Positions 56,931-64,000 of a stretch of 64,000 nt of DNA are shown piece after piece. The stretch is taken from positions 16,386,501 to 16,450,500 of the forward strand of contig CM028889.1 in NCBI GenBank assembly GCA_016801885.1. The letters are read 5' to 3'. The translations under genes and the position numbers were made by a program. Position 1 is the first letter of the stretch. Every line of letters begins with the position of its first letter. This stretch comes from Toxotes chatareus. Its lineage: Eukaryota > Chordata > Actinopteri > Toxotidae. The notes beneath the pieces were generated by a model, which was not told where the DNA came from, did no database searches, and was given only the letters and a program-made list of their open reading frames with translations.

Positions 56931-59782
56931 AAGTGGAAATGACATTTTGAAATTTCATTCAAGATAATCCACTTCACTTCCCAGTAAAACATCAAAATTA
57001 CAACTAAAAATGTATGGAACCTGTATTAAAATTTTGTTACCGTGGCAAATCATCTGGCTATAATCCATGTGGACAGACAGGTGTAGGTATCTTTCAGCAC
57101 TAATAGGATTTTTGTTGCATTGCTAAAGTGATTATGAGGCTATGGATTTAATATATATTCTTGCAGAGGGCGATGTGGCACTCAGGGCCTAGGGATACAG
57201 TTGAAAAATAAACTGAGACCCATAAAAAACAACATACATATTGACATTTTTAAATGAAAGAATATTTACTGATAAACAGTTTCTCACATTTTAAATCTAC
57301 ACCTGAAATAGATTTTTTTTTTCCATCTCAGGAATTTGTTTTTGACAATGCTTACATTTTTGTCTCCATAAATGCATTGATGAGCTGGAGTGTTTCAGGG
57401 TTTGGCTCATGATTGCTTTATTTAGTAGCCATATGTCTTGACCAGTGGGGAGTACTCTAATCGATTAATTGAGTGGCTCATAAAAATGATGAACGGCGCA
57501 AACACTAAGAGTAATGAGCATGACAAGCACCACGCTTATGTCACACGCTCGGGCTTTTGCATGCTAGTGTACTTCCTGCGCAAGTGTGGCTTGCATAAGA
57601 CGTAGGTACTGATTCATTTAATCTAAACATTATCATCCACAGATTCAAAAACAATTGTTTTTATGTACTCTGAGATGATGAAATGGGTTACGTAATACCT
57701 GAAATGATATGTAACTGTGTCTGCGATGCAGTATAACTACAAAGGATGTGATAAAATAGCCCTCCTGATCAGACATCTCTGGTCGTGGTAGATTTGAACT
57801 ATCTGAAATGATGTTTTATGCTAATGATTTTCTCATAAAATGTTATATAACATCTTAACAGAAAAGTCCCCTCCACCAGAACGCCCCGCCCCACCCCCTC
57901 CCCGTGCTTTGCTTTGTTTTCCCCTTCTCCCTAAACCGTCCAGTTCCCCATTCTCCTTCCCTACCTCCTACATCACCCCACCCTCTGTGCCCCCCACCTC
58001 CACCCCCCAAAGAAGCCTTGTTGTCCTGTTGAGTAGCACGTCCTGGTATTTCACTGGCTGAGCTCCCTGTCAGGGTCAGAGCCTGCGTTTGGGGCACCAG
58101 CAGTCAAAGAGTGTTTGGTTGGGTGTCATTCAGCTCCTCTGGCCCTGTGCTGCTCTCAATCATTCTCTCAGCAGAGGGGTCAGCCTCTGATTCCTCCCTG
58201 CCCCATATCTGACTCAGTGGGGCTCCAGACTCATCCGATCACCAGCCCAATCTCTCCCCTCTCCCCTCTGGGGTGCGAATTTTCTGATTTACACTTGCAA
58301 ATTGTACATCTTCAGCAGTGTCAAAGCAGGAACGCAATCTCTTTTGGGAATAAATTTCCTCCACAGCTGAGGCTGAGTGTTCTGTAACTGAGCTCTGTAT
58401 CCCCAAGTATTTCAGTATTTCCCTCAAAGTGGGCAAAAGAAACAGAGATAAGAGGAGTCTTATAGTATGTATGAATTCATGTATGAGGATGCTTTTGGGA
58501 AAACCCAATAGAAACCAAATGTGTCCCCCCCCCAATTCAACATGTGGTGGTCTGTTGGTTCTGATTTACATTTCAGTGAATCTCCAGCCCCATATTTCCC
58601 TTCCTCTGCATCCCTGTGATGTTCCATGACAATTAACATCCCGACTCTTTCTTGAGGTTTGTTGAAAGCTTAGGGGCTAATTCAAGGGTCAAGCAAGACT
58701 TGCAAGCTGTCAATCTTTTATTGTAACCCGAGCCCCCCTCCCCCACTCAGGTTCTTTATTCTCTGTCCCCCCCTCCGTTCTCCCAGACCTCGTTTAATAG
58801 AATGGCCCAACTCTTCTTCTATTCTCCTGTGGCCCTCTAACAGCTAGAGAGGGACAACCAGGAGCTTTGTCTGAGGAGCCCGGCATTCTTTCACATCTGC
58901 CTCTTGTTTTCAGACCCCCACTGCATTCAAATTTCAAACTGTCCTTTTCAATCAACCCTCCTCCCCTCCCTTCTAATAAGCCCCTTCCTCCCAGTTACTA
59001 GACCTTTTTTTTTTTCTTAAGACGACCAACTGAGCTCCTGCATCTCACAATTTTGTCACTCAGTTGTCAGTTATAGAGCATTGTGCTGTATGGTGAATAT
59101 ATCAAGTACACATATGTTTAAAGCCTCTAGGCCCATGCCCCTGTGGCTTCTCCATTTCTCAGAGTACTTAAACATCTGTCTGCAGTGACTTTATATTTAG
59201 CCAAACAGTGTGATTCCTGTTGATATTTTCACAATCTGTGCTTAACAATCACAGAATGTTGCCTTGATTGTGCGTCTTGTGCCTTAGAAGCGGCCAAGTT
59301 AATGATGATGCTCTTCGTCATCTGTCTGTCCCCCGTTAAAATCTCCGAACCCCAGCACAACAACACAGATGCTGCAGATGCTAAAACCTGTTTTAGCCCC
59401 GAGTTGAGGTGCCATTTAAGAAAACGGTCAAAGTATGATCGCTGGTGGTTTCCGTTACATGGTGGGGAGAGAAAAGAAACCCCCAGCTGAGTGGGGAGAC
59501 CTCAGCACGTTTAATGAGAAGAACGGCAGTCAGGCAGTCTCCGATCAGCCTGCGCCTTTGGTGTCTCAGTATGTTAAACACTCACAGCATGATACAAAAT
59601 ATATTAAAGTATAGGACTGTTATCATCGATTTACAGAACACCCATCCCTATGTACTAGGGATCAGCATTCTGCTTTTTTTTTTCTTGGCGGGGGGGTCTT
59701 GACTGCCTTGGAGGCAAAACTATTTAAAGGCATCTTGTCTTTGTCTTCACATTCTGACACGGGAGGACTGTTGAGCATGCTG

Positions 59783-59783
59783 C

Positions 59784-59818
<35 letters not shown>
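59783..59818. repeat. (TTTTC)n array ending in a T run
   Basis: Four TTTTC units followed by about 13 T residues. Simple sequence. Confidence 0.9.
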
Positions 59819-59901
59819 ACCACTAAACAATGATGACAGGGAAAGCAGGAATAATCATACTGATTCCACACTGTTATGTCAGGCTGAGAATTATAATAGT
59901 T

Positions 59902-59919
59902 TGTTTACATATGTAAACA
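59902..59919. promoter_or_regulatory. Perfect 18-base palindrome with two forkhead-type sites
   Basis: TGTTTACATATGTAAACA is its own reverse complement. It holds two inverted TGTTTAC forkhead core sites around a CATATG E-box. Possible forkhead dimer or bHLH site; could also be chance. Confidence 0.35.
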
Positions 59920-61090
59920 GGAACACCCGCGGCCACCAAAGAGACACAGAAATATAGTGAAACGCACACTTCTAACCTGTTCTTGTAGTAATTAATACGG
60001 TGCTCAGGTATCTGGTATTTTATTTGAGGAAGGAGGAATAAAATACTACCTTGAATCAATAGTTTTTGGGTTGAGGAAGTGATGTGAGATTCTCATGTTC
60101 CCCACATAGAGTTATACATGTTTTGGGTGCAGCACTTGATCCACAGCACTAATCTCAACTGTGAAGTGAAAATCAGTGTGTTTACATGCACACTAATAAT
60201 TCACTTATAACCAGTGTAACGCAACACATCAATTATTTCAACTACCATGTGAAGACCTTAATCTTTCTCGCGTCAAGGTCGTAAGCTGAGTAGGCATAGC
60301 ATCAGTCTTTGAAATTGCACTTGGCATGTATATCCCATAGTGTCTGTTTTGATTCTGGGCATGCACCGCAGAGGTCACAGGGTGAACCTGATGGAAAGTG
60401 GGACTATATTTGATAAAAGAGTGACGAGGCAAGGGATGGTGGGAAAAATAAAACTCATTTTATTGAGTGACAGTGAAACGCATTTAATGCTACAACTAAC
60501 ACCTCAAGTGATAGAGCCTGTGTGATTCCGCTCTGTAATATTTGATGTTAAAAACAATTAAGACCAGAGAAATTAATTCATTATTCATAATAAATGTCTC
60601 CTCTCTGTTTCAATATGGCCCATCACACATCCTTCTAGACATTAATTTAGCTATCAGACACTCAAGTAAACTTACAATTTATTATTAGGGAACTTCCTGG
60701 GAACAGTGCAAACACTTCAGTCAAATTGTTCCTTTAATCTAAGTTTTCACAGTAAATTACTTTGTTCAGAACAATATAATGATTGAATGGGATTATCATC
60801 ACTCAGATCTCAACGCAAAATGTGTGTGTGATCTAAGTATTGTCTGTCTCACTAAGCGGACAAACAGCTAAGACTTTGTGCGCGCGGATAAGGATCCTTC
60901 AGCCTATATGCTCACTGTACAGCTTTATTGTGTAGACAATCTGCTTAAGGCCTCATTATGCCACATGGACCTTGAGTGTAGGCCGATAATATGTATCCAC
61001 TTGCCTGATAAATTTAATTTGTGCCACATGCACCGATCAGCTAAAAAACAAGGGTTAGGGTTTTATTGGAATTCCATGTTTGGTCTCCAT

Positions 61091-62416
61091 GATCAACTCT
61101 CATTTGTCGAGTCTTGTCACTGCATATTATTCCATTGAAACTAAACACACTGTGGCTGCAGTATTCTGCTCCTGTTAACCTCCATGTAAATGGCTCTAAA
61201 ATTAGAGGTCTCAGGTGAGGTGTAATGTCATACTAGATGAGCTGATTATGGCAGGCTTAATTATAACTTTGTTGGCTAATGTGTGCTCTCCGCATGTTTT
61301 CTCAGTGATGAATTATTACGCTGTCTGAGAACTCAGACAAAATAGATCAAAGACTCCTCAGCCCGCGAATATTCTCCAGCGGAGCAGCCAGCCGAAGCTG
61401 CCTTGTGCAGCTCTGACTGTACATGACAAACAGAGTTCCTCACTTTTCAGTTGAGTTATCTTGTTATCTGCTAGTATGATGGATAACATTCAGTCCCTTG
61501 AATCTTAACAAACAATTGCAGGTGGCAGACACTGAAAAAAAAATGGAATGTTGTTTTTGAATGTGCTTATAAGAAGTAAAAAAACAAAAAAAACAAAAAC
61601 AGTTTCTAATGGGGTCCTATGTGCCTTGTTGCCAGAGTGATGCCATATCCCAGGGTGAATGTGCTAATGGTTCATGGGAGTGAGAGGACTGGGCTTAGCC
61701 CAGCAGTGTAAACACACAGACAAAAGGGAGCCGTTAGTAGTGTGAAACGCATGCCTGGGCGCACAGGTAGGCATTAGGTTTCACCTTACACAGCTTCAGC
61801 ACTGTATCCATGACAGGGAGGAGGCTGTTTGCTATTGTAGCGAAAAAGAGCGAAAACAAACATTCAAAAAAACTAGTACTAGAGATACAGGTATGGATGA
61901 GGTGGGCAGAAAGGAATTCTGGTTTGGAGAGACGTGAGAGAGAGAGAGGGAGGGGCTGGAGAGATAAGATGGTTTGTGATCAATCACAACAGAGAAGTGA
62001 CCATTTGCTTGGTAATGTTTGTTTGTTTGGATTGGAAAGAGTCAAAATATCAGTCAGTCAAAATCAACTTCTGTTTAAGTAGATGAGGAATGCCAATAGT
62101 AGGAAATTTTACTTAAATAACATTATCATGTAGCTAATTTAAAATGTATTCAAATAAATGTGACTCAGCTACCTACATAGTTACATTTGATCCTTTTTGC
62201 ATTTTGTAAAATATACTATACTGGATGTTTATTTGGCCTTGTAGACTTTCTTAAATAGCTTAATATCAGTATTTGGCCAAACAAAGCAAAGTATGTATCC
62301 ACCGCTTTTTTTCCATTGATTGCTCACGTAACAACCAAGCTCATGCAAACTAATATGACTGTAGCAGGATGGAAAGCTTTTTGGCTAATGTTAAGCGAGC
62401 TATTACCACGGATAAT
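61091..62416 (+). repeat. Direct repeat of about 1.33 kb, copy A
   Basis: Starting at GATCAACTCTCATTTGTCG, this block recurs in the same orientation at 62670. The copies align throughout with five small indels and one or two clustered changes, about 99% identity. Copy A lacks AT after CCCGC (about 61366) and lacks TGCC in GCTGCC (about 61400), and carries one extra A and two extra Gs later. Left flank sequence is unique, and the end at 62416 is set only by the window edge in copy B, so the true unit may extend further. Within it, about 61140-61410 looks like a conserved element. Confidence 0.95.
61140..61410. promoter_or_regulatory. Candidate conserved non-coding element inside copy A
   Basis: A dense block with TCTCAGGTGAGGTGTAATG, GAGCTGATTATGGCAGGC, TTAATTATAACTTTGTTGGC and GATGAATTATTACGCTG. 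It has homeodomain-type and E-box words and no open frame. It is present twice because of the duplication (second copy at about 62720-62995). Confidence 0.3.
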
Positions 62417-62669
62417 TTTAGCGTTTAATGTCAGTGTTAGGTAGTTTAACATTTCCACCACGTGGCTTTACAATTTTGATGCTGTGTTAGTTTAAAGTTG
62501 ATCAGTACTTGATGTAACTCGTCTGGAGGATCTGCAGAATTCTTACTCTAAGACTGTATTTGAACTTTCAGTCTGCGGGAAGGTTTTTTTTTTTCCCACA
62601 ACACAGAGAGAATTTTGGAAGTGACTCAACACATGAATTCACTTTAAAATCCCTACTGATCTTCACTTA
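62417..62669. other. Single-copy spacer between the two repeat copies
   Basis: 253 bases seen once in the window, AT-rich with a T run at about 62585-62594. If the duplication is a tandem unit of about 1.58 kb, this is the end of the first unit and would recur just beyond the right edge. Confidence 0.7.
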
Positions 62670-64000
62670 GATCAACTCTCATTTGTCGAGTCTTGTCACT
62701 GCATATTATTCCATTGAAACTAAACACACTGTGGCTGCAGTATTCTGCTCCTGTTAACCTCCATGTAAATGGCTCTAAAATTAGAGGTCTCAGGTGAGGT
62801 GTAATGTCATACTAGATGAGCTGATTATGGCAGGCTTAATTATAACTTTGTTGGCTAATGTGTGCTCTCCGCATGTTTTCTCAGTGATGAATTATTACGC
62901 TGTCTGAGAACTCAGACAAAATAGATCAAAGACTCCTCAGCCCGCATGAATATTCTCCAGCGGAGCAGCCAGCCGAAGCTGCCTGCCTTGTGCAGCTCTG
63001 ACTGTACATGACAAACAGAGTTCCTCACTTTTCAGTTGAGTTATCTTGTTATCTGCTAGTATGATGGATAACATTCAGTCCCTTGAATCTTAACAAACAA
63101 TTGCAGGTGGCAGACACTGAAAAAAAAATGGAATGTTGTTTTTGAATGTGCTTATAAGAAGTAAAAAAACAAAAAAAACAAAAACAGTTTCTAATGGGGT
63201 CCTATGTGCCTTGTTGCCAGAGTGATGCCATATCCCAGGGTGAATGTGCTAATGGTTCATGGGAGTGAGAGGACTGGGCTTAGCCCAGCAGTGTAAACAC
63301 ACAGACAAAAGGGAGCCGTTAGTAGTGTGAAACGCATGCCTGGGCGCACAGGTAGGCATTAGGTTTCACCTTACACAGCTTCAGCACTGTATCCATGACA
63401 GGGAGGAGGCTGTTTGCTATTGTATGTGAAAAAAGAGCGAAAACAAACATTCAAAAAACTAGTACTAGAGATACAGGTATGGATGAGGTGGGCAGAAAGG
63501 AATTCTGGTTTGGAGAGACGTGAGAGAGAGAGAGGGAGGGCTGAGAGATAAGATGGTTTGTGATCAATCACAACAGAGAAGTGACCATTTGCTTGGTAAT
63601 GTTTGTTTGTTTGGATTGGAAAGAGTCAAAATATCAGTCAGTCAAAATCAACTTCTGTTTAAGTAGATGAGGAATGCCAATAGTAGGAAATTTTACTTAA
63701 ATAACATTATCATGTAGCTAATTTAAAATGTATTCAAATAAATGTGACTCAGCTACCTACATAGTTACATTTGATCCTTTTTGCATTTTGTAAAATATAC
63801 TATACTGGATGTTTATTTGGCCTTGTAGACTTTCTTAAATAGCTTAATATCAGTATTTGGCCAAACAAAGCAAAGTATGTATCCACCGCTTTTTTTCCAT
63901 TGATTGCTCACGTAACAACCAAGCTCATGCAAACTAATATGACTGTAGCAGGATGGAAAGCTTTTTGGCTAATGTTCGCCGAGCTATTACCACGGATAAT
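62670..64000 (+). repeat. Direct repeat of about 1.33 kb, copy B, cut by the window edge
   Basis: Second copy of 61091-62416 with an offset of 1579 bases at the start and 1584 at the end. Differences from copy A: AT gained after CCCGC at about 62945, TGCC gained at about 62983, GTATGTGAAAAAAG in place of GTAGCGAAAAAG near 63423, one A fewer near 63455, two Gs fewer near 63540, and TTCGCCGAG in place of TTAAGCGAG near 63976. No other substitutions were seen by eye over 1.3 kb. The copy continues to the last base. Confidence 0.95.

Larger units (their letters stand above)
48547..61090. other. Non-coding stretch with candidate regulatory blocks
   Basis: No gene is supported; if the leader exons are real this is intron. 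It contains a pure CT array (54274-54313), T runs (54608-54622, 54692-54716), a G run (56013-56024) and a TTTTC array (59783-59818). Denser blocks are listed separately. Frames such as 50792-51184 (130 codons) have no domain and are rich in lysine and phenylalanine, as expected of AT-rich DNA. Confidence 0.5.

Noticed and set aside
61045..61060. GGGTTAGGGTTTT as an interstitial telomere repeat
   Set aside because: Only about one and a half units, too short to mean anything.
1..64000. tRNA, rRNA, microRNA genes and CRISPR arrays
   Set aside because: I looked for T-loop words, a few familiar microRNA seeds and regularly spaced repeats and found none. Hairpins of unknown microRNAs cannot be excluded by eye.

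Overview
The window reads as intergenic and intronic DNA from a ray-finned fish, most likely a percomorph teleost. It is AT-rich and full of stop codons in all frames. Its homopolymers and microsatellites are of vertebrate type, and its mobile elements are of fish type: an L2-clade LINE ending in the usual teleost tail, a decayed Tc1-like transposon, two copies of a small element with CAGTGGTGGAAAGT-like ends, and the very common fish repeat that contains TTTGGACTGTGGGAGG. There are no bacterial operons, CRISPR arrays, rRNA genes or recognisable tRNA genes, and no convincing complete host protein-coding gene.

Layout. 1-16020 is non-coding, with several dense, balanced-composition blocks that look like candidate conserved enhancers, plus a repeat at about 8.7 kb. 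16021-18250 is a minus-strand L2 LINE with a recognisable reverse transcriptase; it is internally deleted and frameshifted. 18251-20119 is non-coding. 20120-21920 is a minus-strand Tc1 relic that has itself been entered by an unrelated element of about 590 bp with long inverted ends. 21921-41390 is non-coding and holds the two small MITE copies at 27.5 and 34.8 kb.

The best candidate for a host gene is a CpG-rich stretch at about 41.4-42.1 kb. It ends in a good splice donor (AAAG|GTAAGA) and carries only short upstream reading frames, one of them in a very strong Kozak context. I read it as a non-coding first exon and promoter on the plus strand. A possible second non-coding exon lies at 48367-48546, between a 117-base pyrimidine tract ending in an AG acceptor and a GTAAGG donor. 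If both are right, everything from 42.1 kb to the right edge is intron, and the coding exons are outside the window. I could not identify the gene. The combination of one 5' leader exon with long surrounding non-coding DNA rich in enhancer-like blocks is typical of developmental regulator loci, but that is inference.

The right end holds the most striking structure. A block of about 1.33 kb (61091-62416) is repeated in direct orientation from 62670 to the edge. The two copies are close to 99% identical and differ mainly by short indels rather than scattered substitutions. That is either a very recent tandem duplication of a candidate regulatory element or a false duplication in the assembly.
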